Notes under the pieces: model-generated | Told to the model about the DNA's origin: nothing | The model's database searches: none | Seen by the model: only the letters and a program-made list of their open reading frames with translations | Assembly (NCBI RefSeq): GCF_001902635.1 | Contig: NZ_MJAO01000011.1 | Coordinates: 1 to 64,000, forward strand | From: Serratia marcescens | GTDB lineage: Bacteria; Pseudomonadota; Gammaproteobacteria; Enterobacterales; Enterobacteriaceae | DNA: 64,000 nucleotides | Direction: 5' to 3' | In this document: positions 7,993 through 18,015 of the stretch, in pieces | Layout: the number at the start of each line of letters is the position of its first letter | How positions within the stretch are numbered: the stretch's first letter is position 1 | Program-made: the position numbers and the translations under genes

Positions 7993-8865
7993 ATGAAGAA
8001 ATGTATCTGTTTTTTGCTTTCATATATTTTTCTTACTCATTATTCTTTTGCCGAATGCAAGTTTGCTGACTGGTTTGAGTATGAGCAAAACTATAAAGAA
8101 AACAAGGTTGCGCATAGTAAAGTATACGGGATAAAAAAACACGAGATACCAGGGTTGGCGTATGTTTTTAGAGTGAATACATTAGGTATCAATGCTGATG
8201 GCGCACCCAATGCATACAGTTATGAAGATCACCAGGCATTACAGGGTAAATGTCCATCTAAAGAAAAATATCATTACAGAGGGTTGGACTGCCCGGCGAA
8301 CGCCGGATACAAAATAAAAGGGATGAAGTGGCAAAATGTGTTGGTCGTTGATAAGTCTACTGGTGATGCCTTTGTTCGTCAGTCTGGAGAGTATAAAGGA
8401 TTTCTTGTAGCGAAAACGAGGTTGCAAGACCCAAAAATTGTTGATGAAACCGATAAAAACAAGTGGGTTAATTCAGACGTTGTTCCATACTGGACCTTCC
8501 CGGGTCAAACCAGTTTCTCCCTGAAAGAAGGGACAGGGAGAGTAGGGGATATCGGTTATGTCATTAATAAAAAAACAGGAAAATCATCTGCATTTATCAT
8601 TGCTGATGTAGGTGGGAGTGCCACAGCATTTGGTGAGGTCTCTTTGCAGCTTGCGCGAAACTTAGGGGCAAAAAATCCGGACCCGATTAGAGGTGGAGAT
8701 ATTGATGGTGACTATTATTTTGTGATTTTTCCCAAGACCGGAATGACACCTCTATGGCCGGTGAGTAATCTGACTATAGAAAAAATTGCAGAGGAGCGTT
8801 TAAGTAAAGTCGGCGGCATCAATGCAATTACCTCGTGTCAAGGGTTTAAATTTATTTCAAAATGA
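7993..8865 (+). CDS. Secreted GH75-chitosanase-like protein
   Basis: 290 residues, GGGGG six bases before the ATG. Signal peptide with predicted cleavage after A20. The mature part follows the glycoside hydrolase 75 (fungal-type chitosanase) pattern: INADGAPNAY (64-73), GLDCPANAGY (95-104), VVPYWTFPGQ, GDIGYVINKK, then the candidate acid pair D203 (IADVGG) and E213 (FGEVSLQLA), and GGDIDGDYYFVIFP. Six Cys in the mature protein could form disulfides. Codon use and composition are far more AT-rich than the neighbours, so it was probably acquired. Substrate is inferred from the family: chitosan or another amino-sugar polymer, possibly cell wall. Confidence 0.6.
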   Translation: MKKCICFLLSYIFLTHYSFAECKFADWFEYEQNYKENKVAHSKVYGIKKHEIPGLAYVFRVNTLGINADGAPNAYSYEDHQALQGKCPSKEKYHYRGLDCPANAGYKIKGMKWQNVLVVDKSTGDAFVRQSGEYKGFLVAKTRLQDPKIVDETDKNKWVNSDVVPYWTFPGQTSFSLKEGTGRVGDIGYVINKKTGKSSAFIIADVGGSATAFGEVSLQLARNLGAKNPDPIRGGDIDGDYYFVIFPKTGMTPLWPVSNLTIEKIAEERLSKVGGINAITSCQGFKFISK

Positions 8866-9209
8866 GGGGCATGTATTTAGTTTACGACCGGAGAGTAGGT
8901 GATTTAAAGATAAAATATTCGTCTACAGACACGTAGGGTTTTCTCTGGATGCCTCTACGAGGAGCGCATAAATAATCGCTCGAGCAGGCACCATATGTAT
9001 AGATGAGTAAATCATCCCCGGTAAGAACGAAAAAATAAGAGGCCCTGCTGTGGAGAAATGTCCCAGATCTTAAAAAGAGAGGTTGCGGAAGTATTTCAAC
9101 TGGCGGAAAACGAAGTCCTCTTCACTGAAGGAATAACGGCCTGATATCTCAGGCCGTTGATCGCCGATTAGGGCCGTGAAATGTGATCACGGCAACCTGC
9201 CTGGAGATA
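8866..9209. other. Intergenic region downstream of the GH75-like gene
   Basis: 344 bases. It holds a 10-bp perfect hairpin (9135-9158) and a second inverted repeat GCCGTGA/TCACGGC near 9173-9193 just after the gor stop. A 28-codon frame (ATG 9058 to TGA 9144) has no family resemblance and runs into the hairpin; I do not call it a gene. Confidence 0.5.
9135..9158. terminator. Hairpin between convergent genes
   Basis: AACGGCCTGA / TCAGGCCGTT with loop TATC. No T-run follows on either strand, so it may act only as an RNA-stabilising or factor-dependent end. Confidence 0.4.
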
Positions 9210-10562
9210 TCAGCGCATGGTGACGAACTCTTCTGCCGCGGTCGGGTGGATCGCCACGGTGTTGTCGAAGTCCTTCTTGGTCGCGCCCATCTTCACTGCC
9301 ACGGCGAAGCCCTGCAGGATTTCATCCATGCCGAAGCCGATGCCGTGCAGGCCGACGATCTTCTCTTCTTTACCCACGCACACCAGCTTCATGCGGCACG
9401 GCTGGCGGTGCTGCGTCACGGCGCTGTACATGGCGGTGAAGGACGACTTGTACACCTTCACGTTGTCCGCGCCGAACTTCTCGATGGCTTCCGGCTCGGT
9501 CAGGCCGACGGTGCCGATCGGCGGGTGGCTGAACACCACGGTGGCGATGTTGCTGTAGTCCAGGTGCTCGTCCGGCTTGTTGTTGAACAGGCGCTCGGAC
9601 AGGCGGCGGCCGGCGGCCACGGCGACCGGGGTCAGTTCTACCGCGCCGGTGTTGTCGCCCACGGCGTAGATGCCTTTGACGTTGGTGTTCTGGAACTTAT
9701 CGACGTCGATGTAGCCATGTTCGTTGGTTTTCACGCCGGTGACGCCGAGGTTCAGGTTGTCGGTCGCCGGTTCGCGGCCGATGGCCCAAATCAGGCAGTC
9801 GACGGTGAATGCCTTACCGTTTTCCAACTGCAGCGTCAGGCTGCCGTCGGCGTTCTTGACGATCGCTTTCGGCACCGATTCGGTGTGCAGGCTCGGTCCT
9901 TCGGTGTTCATCACTTCCACCAGGGTTTCGACGATCATCGGATCGAAGGTGCGCAGCGGCGCGTGCTTGCGCACGAACAGGTGCGTTTCTGCGCCCAGCG
10001 CGTTCAGCACCCCGGCGATCTCCACGGCGATATAGCCGGCGCCCACCACGGCGATGCGCTTCGGCATAGCGTCCAGCTCAAAGAAGCCGTCGGAGTCGAT
10101 GCCGTATTCCGCGCCCGGGATAGCCGGGTGGCTCGGGCGGCCGCCGGTGGCGATCAGGATGTGGTCGGCGGTGATCGTTTCGCCGTTCACTTCCACCGTG
10201 TGCGCATCCACGAAGCGCGCGAAGCCTTTGATCACGTCGACCTTGTTCTTGCCCAGCACGTTGTCGTAGGAAGTGTGGATGCGATCGATATAGGCGGTGC
10301 GGTTGGCAACCAGCTTCTTCCAGTCGAAGGCGTTGACGGTAGTGTCGAAGCCGTAGTCAGGGCCGTACTGATGGATAGCCTCGGCGATCTGCGCCGCGTG
10401 CCACATGACTTTTTTCGGTACACAACCCACGTTTACACAGGTGCCGCCCAGCTCTTTGGCTTCAATCAGCGCACACTTTTGGCCGTACATGGCTGCCCGG
10501 TTGATCGATGCGATACCGCCGCTGCCGCCGCCAATTGCTAGATAATCGTAATGTTTCGTCAT
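9210..10562 (-). CDS. gor: Glutathione-disulfide reductase
   Basis: 450 residues, the same length as the E. coli enzyme. It reduces glutathione disulfide with NADPH in the cytoplasm. FAD site [13 protein letters not shown] at 11-23, redox-active C42/C47 in [18 protein letters not shown] site [15 protein letters not shown], second FAD motif IYAVGDNTG, and the C-terminal interface motif with catalytic H439 in HPTAAEEFV. Its place next to rlmJ matches E. coli. It is the sole gene of its strand in this spot. Confidence 0.97.
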   Translation of the reverse strand: MTKHYDYLAIGGGSGGIASINRAAMYGQKCALIEAKELGGTCVNVGCVPKKVMWHAAQIAEAIHQYGPDYGFDTTVNAFDWKKLVANRTAYIDRIHTSYDNVLGKNKVDVIKGFARFVDAHTVEVNGETITADHILIATGGRPSHPAIPGAEYGIDSDGFFELDAMPKRIAVVGAGYIAVEIAGVLNALGAETHLFVRKHAPLRTFDPMIVETLVEVMNTEGPSLHTESVPKAIVKNADGSLTLQLENGKAFTVDCLIWAIGREPATDNLNLGVTGVKTNEHGYIDVDKFQNTNVKGIYAVGDNTGAVELTPVAVAAGRRLSERLFNNKPDEHLDYSNIATVVFSHPPIGTVGLTEPEAIEKFGADNVKVYKSSFTAMYSAVTQHRQPCRMKLVCVGKEEKIVGLHGIGFGMDEILQGFAVAVKMGATKKDFDNTVAIHPTAAEEFVTMR

Positions 10563-10691
10563 CTGGGATTTCCATGAGTTGTGAATTTGAAGAGGGTAAG
10601 AGTTTAACGCCTGACCGGGGTTTGTCGCAAAGATTGCGTCGATGGCTGCGATAGGCGGACGCAGGGCGCGGCGAACCGCGCCCCGGTGGGA

Positions 10692-11534
10692 TTATTCCGG
10701 CACCACCCAGTTGACCAGGTGATGGCCGATGCCCGACGGCACCAGCACCTTGTGCAGCCACGGCAGCACGTTTTTCATCTGCTGCTCCAGCTTCCACGGC
10801 GGGTTGATGACGATCATGCCGGAGGCGGTCATGCCGCGCTGATCGCTGTCGGGTTTCACCGCCAGTTCGATCTGCAGGATGCGGCGAATGCCGGTGGCTT
10901 CCAGATCGCGCAACATGCGTTTGATCTGCTGGCGCATCACCACCGGGTACCACAGCGCGTAGGTGCCGGTGGCGAAGCGTTTATAGCCTTCCTGAATGCC
11001 TTTGACCACGTCCTGGTAATCGGTCTTCATTTCATACGGCGGGTCCATCAGGATCAGGCCGCGACGCGACAGTGGCGGCAGCTGCGATTTCAGCTGTTGG
11101 TAGCCGTCGGCGCGCTGCACTTTGGCGCGCTCGTCTTTCTGGAACTCGCTGCGCAGCAGCGGGTAGTCGCTTGGATGCAGCTCGGTCAGGTGGATTTTGT
11201 CCTGCGGGCGCAGCAGCTGGCGGGCGATCAGCGGCGAGCCGGGGTAATAGCGCAGCGTGCCGGAACGATTGAAGTTGTGCACTACGCTCATGTAGGCCGC
11301 CAGCTCTTCCGGCAGATCGTCGCGTTGCCACAGCAAGCCGATGCCTTCCAGGTATTCGCCGGTGCGCTCGGCGTGTTCACCGCTGAGCTGGTAACGGCCC
11401 GCACCCGAGTGGGTATCCAGGTACAGGAACGGTTTCTCTTTTTCCTTCAGCGACTCGATGATCAGGCTCTGAACGGTGTGCTTGAGCACGTCGGCGTGGT
11501 TGCCGGCGTGGAAACTGTGGCGATAACTTAACAT
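10692..11534 (-). CDS. rlmJ: 23S rRNA (adenine2030-N6)-methyltransferase
   Basis: 280 residues from ATG 11534 (MLSYRHSFHAGNHADVLKH), the conserved N-terminus of RlmJ. The frame stays open upstream to 11990, but that part is the shadow of the ASCH gene. It shows the methyltransferase motifs LDTHSGAGRY (SAM-binding motif I) and MDPPYE (catalytic DPPY), and ends with the conserved VNWVVPE. It methylates A2030 of 23S rRNA. Confidence 0.96.
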   Translation of the reverse strand: MLSYRHSFHAGNHADVLKHTVQSLIIESLKEKEKPFLYLDTHSGAGRYQLSGEHAERTGEYLEGIGLLWQRDDLPEELAAYMSVVHNFNRSGTLRYYPGSPLIARQLLRPQDKIHLTELHPSDYPLLRSEFQKDERAKVQRADGYQQLKSQLPPLSRRGLILMDPPYEMKTDYQDVVKGIQEGYKRFATGTYALWYPVVMRQQIKRMLRDLEATGIRRILQIELAVKPDSDQRGMTASGMIVINPPWKLEQQMKNVLPWLHKVLVPSGIGHHLVNWVVPE

Positions 11535-11663
11535 GACTGGTGGCGATCCCTTGTGCTCCGCAGGCGAAGCATTCGATTCAATAAGGCTTATAATCTGCAC
11601 AGTATAAACTGTCTGGCTGGGAAAAACTGAACTCCGTTGCCACAGACGTTTACAGGAAAGGGC

Positions 11664-12074
11664 ATGACGATGAGCAAACTGGCTATTTTGGCGAATTACT
11701 CCGACGCGGCGCGCTGGGCGTTCGGCGACGGCCCCGAGTTGGCTGACGAATTGCTGCAGCTGGTGTTGAGTGGGGATAAAACCGCCACCTGCTGTTCTTA
11801 TGCAAGCTATCAACAGGATCAAACGCCGGCGCTCGGCGATTACAGCATCATTCTCGATGGCCGCGGCGAGCCGGCCTGCGTGATCAGAACCCTGACGCTT
11901 CGCCTGATTCGCTATGACCAGGTCACCGCCAAAATGGCGGCCAAAGAGGGGGAAGGCGACAAAAGCCTGGCGTTTTGGCGGCGGGGGCATCGGGAATTTT
12001 TCACCCGCGAAGGCACCTTTGCGGCGGATATGTGGCTGGTGTTCGAAGAGTTTGCGCTGGTGGAGATTTTATAG
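11664..12074 (+). CDS. ASCH-domain protein
   Basis: 136 residues from ATG 11664. AGGA at 11655-11658 is five bases upstream, favouring it over the ATG at 11670. ASCH-fold features: FGDGPELADELLQLVLSGDKTATC (substrate-loop GDKTAT), DYSIILDGRGEPACVIRT, and FFTREGTFAADMWLVFEEF. ASCH proteins bind RNA or modified nucleosides, and some hydrolyse N4-acetylcytidine. No function can be fixed here. Divergent from rlmJ, tail-to-tail with the LysR gene (6-base overlap). Confidence 0.8.
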   Translation: MTMSKLAILANYSDAARWAFGDGPELADELLQLVLSGDKTATCCSYASYQQDQTPALGDYSIILDGRGEPACVIRTLTLRLIRYDQVTAKMAAKEGEGDKSLAFWRRGHREFFTREGTFAADMWLVFEEFALVEIL

Positions 12075-13007
12075 CGGCCCCAGCGCGGCCACCACCTGCT
12101 CGCGCAGCCAGCTGTGGGCCGGGTCGAGATGGGAGCGTTCATGCCATACCATCACCATGTCGTAACCCGGCATCTCCAGCGGCGCCGCGCAGGTGCGCAA
12201 TTCCCCCAACAGTTCCCCCAGCATGCGTGAAGGCAGCATGGCGACCATATCGGACTTCGCCAGCAACGCGGGAATAAACAGGAAGTGCGGCACCGACATC
12301 ACGACCCGTCGGGTTAACCCCTGTGCGGCCAGCAGCGTATCGATCTGGGTACGAAAACCGCCGCCGTCTTGCGAAACCATCACAAACTCAAGCCGGCAGA
12401 ACTGTTCGAGTGAGGGCGGCCGTTGCAACAGCGGGTGATCCCGGCGGCCGACCAGCAGGTAGTTCTCGTGAAACAGCGGCCGATGGCGCAGCTCCGCCGG
12501 CGCTTCTTCCCGGCTCAGAAAACCGAGATCGATCACCCCGTCCGCCAAATCGCGGCTCATGCGTTTGGGCGCCGCTTCGCGGATCGCCAGACGGGATTTC
12601 GGCGCCGCCAGCCGCAGACGGGGCAGCATCGGCAGCAAAATGGCGTATTCAGCGGCATCGGCGGCGGCCAGCTGCCAGGTGACTTCCGCCTGCCGCGGAT
12701 CAAACGGCTGCTCCGGCGCGACCAGGCGGCCCACATCGGCCAGCGTTTGGCGCAGCGGCGCCAACAGGCCGAGCGCGCGCGCCGTTGGCAGCATGCCGCG
12801 CGGGTTCGGCAGCAGCAGCGGGTCACGGTAGATCTCACGCAGCTTGGCAAGCTGAATGCTGACTGAAGGCTGGCTGAGATTGAGGCGCGCCGCCGCCCGC
12901 GTCACGCTGCGCTCGCTGAGCAACGCTTCCAATGTGACCAAAAGATTGAGATCGAGCCGCTTTAAATTGTTGATAACTATTCCCCGAATTAAATCTATCA
13001 ATTTCAA
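12069..13007 (-). CDS. LysR-family regulator
   Basis: 312 residues from TTG 13007. The wHTH begins LKRLDLNLLVTLEALLSERS and runs through AARLNLSQPSVSIQLAKL, followed by a two-lobed effector domain ending in HSWLREQV. It is divergent from the amidase gene and probably regulates it. The start is odd: no ATG or GTG is available, and TTG 13007 has no ribosome binding site. A good GGGGA (12981-12985) lies six bases before an ATC codon (12972-12974) that would give the normal LysR N-terminus (I/M-NNLKRLDL). Confidence 0.88.
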   Translation of the reverse strand: MKLIDLIRGIVINNLKRLDLNLLVTLEALLSERSVTRAAARLNLSQPSVSIQLAKLREIYRDPLLLPNPRGMLPTARALGLLAPLRQTLADVGRLVAPEQPFDPRQAEVTWQLAAADAAEYAILLPMLPRLRLAAPKSRLAIREAAPKRMSRDLADGVIDLGFLSREEAPAELRHRPLFHENYLLVGRRDHPLLQRPPSLEQFCRLEFVMVSQDGGGFRTQIDTLLAAQGLTRRVVMSVPHFLFIPALLAKSDMVAMLPSRMLGELLGELRTCAAPLEMPGYDMVMVWHERSHLDPAHSWLREQVVAALGPL

Positions 13008-13080
13008 CTATAGCGCCGATCTCCCTACCGTGGAACGGACGCTGGAACAGACCGGCGAAACCGCAACGGAGAGGGGGGCG

Positions 13081-14523
13081 ATGATGAAATTGAGCGAATA
13101 CGTGAGCTACGATGCGCTGGGGTTGGCCGAATTGGTGCGGCGTGGCGAGGTCAGTGCAGCGGCGCTGCAACAGGCGGCGCGGGCCGCCGTCGAGGCGGTG
13201 AACCCGGCGATTAACGCGGTGGTGGAACACTGGGAGCAGCCGCCGGAACAAGACGACGGGCCTTTGTCGGGCGTGCCTTTCCTGATCAAGGACATCGCCA
13301 TCAGCATGGCGGGCAAGCGCGTTGAGCTGGGCAGCCGGTTGGCGCAGGGCAGCGTCGCCGCCGCCGACAGCCATCTGATGAGCAATATCCGCCGGGCCGG
13401 GCTGGTGACCTTTGGCCGCACCAGCACGCCGGAAATGGCGTTCAGTACCACCACCGAGGCCGTGCTTTACGGCGCCACGCGCAACCCCTGGAACCTGGAT
13501 TTCAGCGCCGGCGGATCCAGCGGTGGCGCCGGTGCGGCGGTTGCCGCCGGTATGGTGCCCATCGCTCACGCCACCGACGCCGCCGGCTCGATCCGCGTAC
13601 CGGCTTCGTCAAACGGGGTATTTGGTCTCAAGCCTACGCGCGGTCGGGTGCCGCATGGCCCGATGATGGATGAGGTCTTCAACGGCTTTGGCGTCCAGCT
13701 GGGGCTCAGCCGCACGGTGCGTGACAGCGCCGCGTTGCTGGATGCGATGCAGCGTCCTCACGTTGGCGAGCCGTATTACACGGCGCCGCCGGCGCACAGC
13801 TGGTTATCGCAGGTGACGCGGCAACCGGGCAGGCTGCGCATCGGCATGATGACCGAGGCGTGGAACGGCGGAAAAACCGAGTCGAACATCGCCCGCGCCA
13901 CGGCGGAAACGGCGGTGTTATTGGCGGCGTTGGGGCATCAGGTCAGCGAAACGGAAATGGCGATCGGCGTCAGTTGGCAAGAGTTGGTGTTCGCCAATGC
14001 GCAAATCTGGTGCGCCAACCTGGTCGGCTGGGTCGATGGCCTGAGCCAAGCGAGCGGACGGGCCATTTCAAGCGAAACGCTGGAGCCGGAAACGCTGGCC
14101 TGCTATCGCTACGGCCAAGCGGCCAGGGCGGTGGATATGGTGCGTGCGCTCGAGGTACGCAACCGGGTGACTCGCGCAGTCGGCGCCTATTTCCAGCAAT
14201 ACGACCTGCTGTTGACGCCGACGCTGCCCGACCTGCCCTGGCGGCTTGGCCGTTATGGCGCGAATGCGGCGAATATGGACGGGCTGGAATGGACGGCGCA
14301 TTTGTTCGATCACTCACCGTTCACCCCGGTATTTAACGTCGCCGGCGTACCGGCGATGTCGGTGCCGCTGGCCCAGGATGCGCAGTACAACCTGCCGATA
14401 GGCATGCAGTTTGTCGCCGGTTTTGGCCGTGAGGATCGGTTGTTGCAGCTGGCCGGACAGCTGGAACGCGCCGCGCCCTGGCATGGGCGGCGCCCGGCGA
14501 TTTGGGCGGGGAATGCCGTTTAA
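13081..14523 (+). CDS. Amidase-signature family hydrolase
   Basis: 480 residues from ATG 13081 (a second ATG follows at 13084), with GAGAGGGG upstream. The Ser-cisSer-Lys triad is complete: K70 (PFLIKDIA), S146 in GGSSGGAGAAVAAG and nucleophile S170 in DAAGSIRVPAS. It cleaves an amide bond, substrate unknown. No gatA-type partners are nearby, so it is a stand-alone catabolic amidase. It is divergent from the LysR gene. Confidence 0.92.
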   Translation: MMKLSEYVSYDALGLAELVRRGEVSAAALQQAARAAVEAVNPAINAVVEHWEQPPEQDDGPLSGVPFLIKDIAISMAGKRVELGSRLAQGSVAAADSHLMSNIRRAGLVTFGRTSTPEMAFSTTTEAVLYGATRNPWNLDFSAGGSSGGAGAAVAAGMVPIAHATDAAGSIRVPASSNGVFGLKPTRGRVPHGPMMDEVFNGFGVQLGLSRTVRDSAALLDAMQRPHVGEPYYTAPPAHSWLSQVTRQPGRLRIGMMTEAWNGGKTESNIARATAETAVLLAALGHQVSETEMAIGVSWQELVFANAQIWCANLVGWVDGLSQASGRAISSETLEPETLACYRYGQAARAVDMVRALEVRNRVTRAVGAYFQQYDLLLTPTLPDLPWRLGRYGANAANMDGLEWTAHLFDHSPFTPVFNVAGVPAMSVPLAQDAQYNLPIGMQFVAGFGREDRLLQLAGQLERAAPWHGRRPAIWAGNAV

Positions 14524-14610
14524 TAGCGGTAAAAAAGCAAAATATCCGCTATGTTGCCGAGAGGTGTTTGATGGCGGGCCGTCGGCTCGCCGCTGCACCC
14601 TGGAGGCGAT

Positions 14611-15072
14611 ATGAGCTGCATTTTTTGCGACATCGTGGCGGGCAAGGCGCCGTGCCATAAAATCTGGGAAGATGACGATCATCTGGCGTTCCTGTCCATC
14701 TTCCCCAACACTGACGGCTTCAGCGTGGTGATCCCCAAAGCGCACCACCCGAGCTACGCTTTCGAACTGCCGGACGAGGCGTTGAGCGCCTTGATACTGG
14801 CGACCAAAACGGTGGCGCAGCGGCTGGATCGCGCGTTCGACGACGTCGGCCGCTGCGGCATGGTGTTTGAGGGCTACGGCGTCGACCATGTACACGCCAA
14901 GCTGATCCCGCTGCACGGCACCGCGTCGCTGGCGCAGTGGCGGCCGATCGAATCGGCCTCGCCGAAGTTTTTCGCGCGTTACGAGGGCTACATCTCCTCC
15001 CACGACGCCGCGCGCGCCGACGACGAGCAGCTGGCGGCGCTGGCCGCCCATATCCGCCAAAGCGCCGTTTAA
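14611..15072 (+). CDS. HIT-family nucleotide hydrolase/transferase
   Basis: 153 residues, GGAGG seven bases before the ATG. N-terminal CIFCDIVAGKAPCHKIWEDD with the two CxxC-like Cys (C3, C6), FPNTDGFSVVIPKAHH, and the histidine triad region DHVHAKLIPLHG. The first two His (H93, H95; the second is the expected nucleophile) are present, while the third position of the triad is Lys97. Acts on nucleoside phosphate conjugates by family. Confidence 0.88.
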   Translation: MSCIFCDIVAGKAPCHKIWEDDDHLAFLSIFPNTDGFSVVIPKAHHPSYAFELPDEALSALILATKTVAQRLDRAFDDVGRCGMVFEGYGVDHVHAKLIPLHGTASLAQWRPIESASPKFFARYEGYISSHDAARADDEQLAALAAHIRQSAV

Positions 15073-15095
15073 GGCACGAACGATCAACGCCGGGC

Positions 15096-15124
15096 ATTGA
15101 TTTTCCCGCTGCCTGGCTCCATGT
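15096..15124 (+). promoter_or_regulatory. Candidate sigma-32 (heat-shock) promoter of prlC-rsmJ
   Basis: -35-like ATTGAT (4/6 to CTTGAA), 15-base spacer and -10-like CTCCATGT (7/8 to CCCCATNT). In E. coli the prlC operon is heat-inducible, which fits. Confidence 0.45.
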
Positions 15125-15189
15125 TAGAGATTCATACGCATTTTAAGGCTCGCCCCTGCGGCGGGCCCAACGCTAATCAGGACTGCCCT

Positions 15190-17232
15190 ATGACAAATCC
15201 GTTGCTGACTCCGTTTTCCCTGCCGCCGTTCTCGGCGATTCGCCCTGAAGATATCGTGCCTGCGGTGCAATCCGCGCTGGCGGACTGCCGCGCCGCGGTA
15301 GAGCGCGTGGTCGCGCAGCCGGGGCCGTTTACCTGGGACAACCTGTGTCAGCCGCTGGCGGAGTCGGACGATCGCCTGTCGCGCATTTGGTCGCCGATCG
15401 GGCACCTGAACTCAGTGAAAAACAGCCCGGAGCTGCGCGCCGCCTATGAGCAGGCGCTGCCGCTGCTGTCCGAGTACGGCACCTGGGTTGGCCAGCACGA
15501 AGGGCTGTACCAGGCTTACCGCAGCCTGAAAGAGGGCGCGGCGTTCGAAACACTGAGCGTGTCGCAGCGCAAGGCGGTGGACAACGCGCTGCGCGACTTC
15601 GAACTGTCGGGCATCGGCCTGTCGGCGGACAAACAGCAACGCTACGGCGAGATCGTCGCGCGCCTGTCCGAACTGGGTTCCACCTACAGCAACAACGTGC
15701 TCGACGCCACCATGGGCTGGAGCAAACTGATTACCGACGAGGCCGAGCTGAGTGGCCTGCCGGAGAGCGCTCTGGCGCAGGCGCAGGCGATGGCGCAGGC
15801 CAAAGAGCAGGATGGCTGGCTGCTGACGCTGGACATGCCGAGCTACCTGCCGGTGCTGACCTACGCCGACAACCGTGCGCTGCGCGAAGAGATGTACCGC
15901 GCCTTCGCCACCCGCGCCTCCGATCAGGGGCCGAACGCCGGCAAATGGGACAATAGCGAAGTGATGGCGGAAACGCTGGCGCTGCGCCATGAGTTGGCTC
16001 AGCTGCTGGGCTTCGACACCTACGCCGACAAGTCGCTGGCGACCAAGATGGCGGAAAGCCCGGAGCAGGTGATCGGCTTCCTGAGCGATCTGGCCAAGCG
16101 TGCCCGCCCGCAGGCCGAGCAGGAGCTGGCGCAGCTGCGCGCCTTCGCCAAACAGCATTATGGCGTGGACGAGCTGGAAGCCTGGGACATCACCTATTAC
16201 GGCGAAAAACAGAAGCAGCATCTGTTCTCCATCAGCGACGAGCAGCTGCGCCCGTACTTCCCGGAACAGCGGGTGGTGGAAGGGCTGTTCGAGGTGGTGA
16301 AACGCATCTACGGCATCACCGCCGAAGAGCGTAAAGACGTGGAGACCTGGCATCCGGACGTGCGCTTCTTCGATCTGTTCGACGCCGACGGCGAGCTGCG
16401 CGGCAGCTTCTACCTCGATCTGTATGCCCGTGAAAACAAACGCGGCGGCGCCTGGATGGACGACTGCGTCGGCAGCCTGCGCAAGGCCGACGGTACGCTG
16501 CAAAAACCGGTCGCTTACCTGACCTGCAACTTCAACCGCCCGTTGGGCGACCAGCCGGCGCTGTTCACCCATAACGAAGTGACCACGCTGTTCCACGAGT
16601 TCGGCCACGGTCTGCACCACATGCTGACGCAGATCGATACCGCCGGCGTCTCCGGCATCAACGGGGTGCCGTGGGATGCGGTCGAGCTGCCGAGCCAGTT
16701 TATGGAAAACTGGTGCTGGGAGCCGGAAGCGCTGGCGTTTATCTCCGGCCACTACCAGAGCGGCGAGCCGCTGCCGAAGGAAATGCTCGGCAAGCTGCTG
16801 GAAGCCAAGAACTACCAGGCGGCGCTGTTCATCCTGCGCCAGCTGGAGTTTGGCCTGTTCGATTTCCGCATGCACTTCGAATACAGCCCTGCAAGCGGCG
16901 CGCAGATCCTGCCGACGCTGGCAGAAGTGAAGAAAATGGTGGCGGTGGTACCTTCGCCGAGCTGGGGCCGCTTCCCGCACGCCTTCAGCCACATCTTCGC
17001 CGGCGGTTACGCGGCGGGTTATTACAGCTACCTGTGGGCGGAAGTGCTGTCGGCCGACGCCTACTCGCGCTTCGAAGAAGAGGGGATCTTCAACGCCGAG
17101 ACCGGCAAATCCTTCCTCGACAACATCCTGTCGCGCGGCGGTTCGGAAGAGCCGATGGCGCTGTTCAAACGCTTCCGTGGCCGCGAGCCGCAGCTGGATG
17201 CTATGCTGCGCCATTACGGCATTAAAGGATAA
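15190..17232 (+). CDS. prlC: Oligopeptidase A (M3 zinc metallopeptidase)
   Basis: 680 residues, the E. coli length, from ATG 15190 ([14 protein letters not shown]). It degrades signal peptides and other oligopeptides in the cytoplasm. Zinc motif HEFGHGLHH in the last third, preceded by FTHNEVTTL, and the conserved C-terminal [18 protein letters not shown]. It is followed after 8 bases by rsmJ, the same operon as in E. coli. An in-frame start at 15097 is rejected because it lies in the promoter. Confidence 0.97.
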   Translation: MTNPLLTPFSLPPFSAIRPEDIVPAVQSALADCRAAVERVVAQPGPFTWDNLCQPLAESDDRLSRIWSPIGHLNSVKNSPELRAAYEQALPLLSEYGTWVGQHEGLYQAYRSLKEGAAFETLSVSQRKAVDNALRDFELSGIGLSADKQQRYGEIVARLSELGSTYSNNVLDATMGWSKLITDEAELSGLPESALAQAQAMAQAKEQDGWLLTLDMPSYLPVLTYADNRALREEMYRAFATRASDQGPNAGKWDNSEVMAETLALRHELAQLLGFDTYADKSLATKMAESPEQVIGFLSDLAKRARPQAEQELAQLRAFAKQHYGVDELEAWDITYYGEKQKQHLFSISDEQLRPYFPEQRVVEGLFEVVKRIYGITAEERKDVETWHPDVRFFDLFDADGELRGSFYLDLYARENKRGGAWMDDCVGSLRKADGTLQKPVAYLTCNFNRPLGDQPALFTHNEVTTLFHEFGHGLHHMLTQIDTAGVSGINGVPWDAVELPSQFMENWCWEPEALAFISGHYQSGEPLPKEMLGKLLEAKNYQAALFILRQLEFGLFDFRMHFEYSPASGAQILPTLAEVKKMVAVVPSPSWGRFPHAFSHIFAGGYAAGYYSYLWAEVLSADAYSRFEEEGIFNAETGKSFLDNILSRGGSEEPMALFKRFRGREPQLDAMLRHYGIKG

Positions 17233-17240
17233 CCCGACAC

Positions 17241-17987
17241 GTGAGCGTGTGTTTATTGTGTGAAGCAGGCGCCGATCCCGGCGCCTTGTCTATTTTGGCG
17301 CAGCGCTGGCAGCTGACGTCCGACGACGACGCGCCGATGGCGCTGGTACTGACCCCGGAGCGGCTGGAGCTGCGCAAGCGCGACGAGCCGAAGCTGGGCG
17401 GGATCTACGTCGATTTCGTCTCCGGCGCCATGGCGCACCGGCGCCGCTTCGGCGGCGGCCGCGGCGAGGCGGTGGCCAAAGCGGTCGGCATCAAGGGCAG
17501 CTACCTGCCGGATGTGGTGGACGCCACCGCCGGGCTGGGGCGCGACGCCTTCGTATTGGCGGCGCTGGGTTGCCGGGTGCGGATGCTGGAGCGCAATCCG
17601 GTGGTAGCGGCGTTGCTGGACGACGGCCTGCAGCGCGGTTATCAGGATGCAGAAATCGGCCCGTGGCTGCGCGAACGCCTGACGCTGCTGCACGCTTCCA
17701 GCCTGACGGCGCTGGCCGATCTCAGCCCGCGCCCCGAGGTGGTGTATCTCGATCCGATGTTCCCGCACAAGCAAAAAAGTGCGCTGGTGAAGAAAGAGAT
17801 GCGGGTGTTTCAATCGCTGGTGGGCAGCGACGATGACGCCGACGGCCTGCTGGAACCGGCGCGCCGCCTGGCGACCAAGCGCGTGGTGGTGAAACGCCCG
17901 GACTACGCGCCGCCGCTGGCCGACGTGCCGGCGCACGCCGCCACGCTGACCAAAAGCCACCGTTTCGATATCTACATGCCGCTGTAA
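17241..17987 (+). CDS. rsmJ: 16S rRNA (guanine1516-N2)-methyltransferase
   Basis: 248 residues, GTG start. Closely matches E. coli RsmJ along its length: [38 protein letters not shown], the SAM motif [19 protein letters not shown], and [19 protein letters not shown]. It methylates G1516 of 16S rRNA. It is second gene of the prlC operon and ends at a terminator shared with the convergent sugar operon. Confidence 0.97.
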   Translation: MSVCLLCEAGADPGALSILAQRWQLTSDDDAPMALVLTPERLELRKRDEPKLGGIYVDFVSGAMAHRRRFGGGRGEAVAKAVGIKGSYLPDVVDATAGLGRDAFVLAALGCRVRMLERNPVVAALLDDGLQRGYQDAEIGPWLRERLTLLHASSLTALADLSPRPEVVYLDPMFPHKQKSALVKKEMRVFQSLVGSDDDADGLLEPARRLATKRVVVKRPDYAPPLADVPAHAATLTKSHRFDIYMPL

Positions 17988-17995
17988 TGTCTGCC

Positions 17996-18015
17996 GGGCC
18001 CGCCGTGTCGGGCCC
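17996..18015. terminator. Hairpin between rsmJ and the sugar operon
   Basis: GGGCCCG and CGGGCCC pair around CCGTGT. On the plus strand TCAGTTTTCC follows. It lies between two convergent genes. Confidence 0.65.

Noticed and set aside
9058-9144. 28-codon frame after the GH75-like gene
   Set aside because: Ribosome binding site too close, no similarity, and the end lies inside a hairpin.
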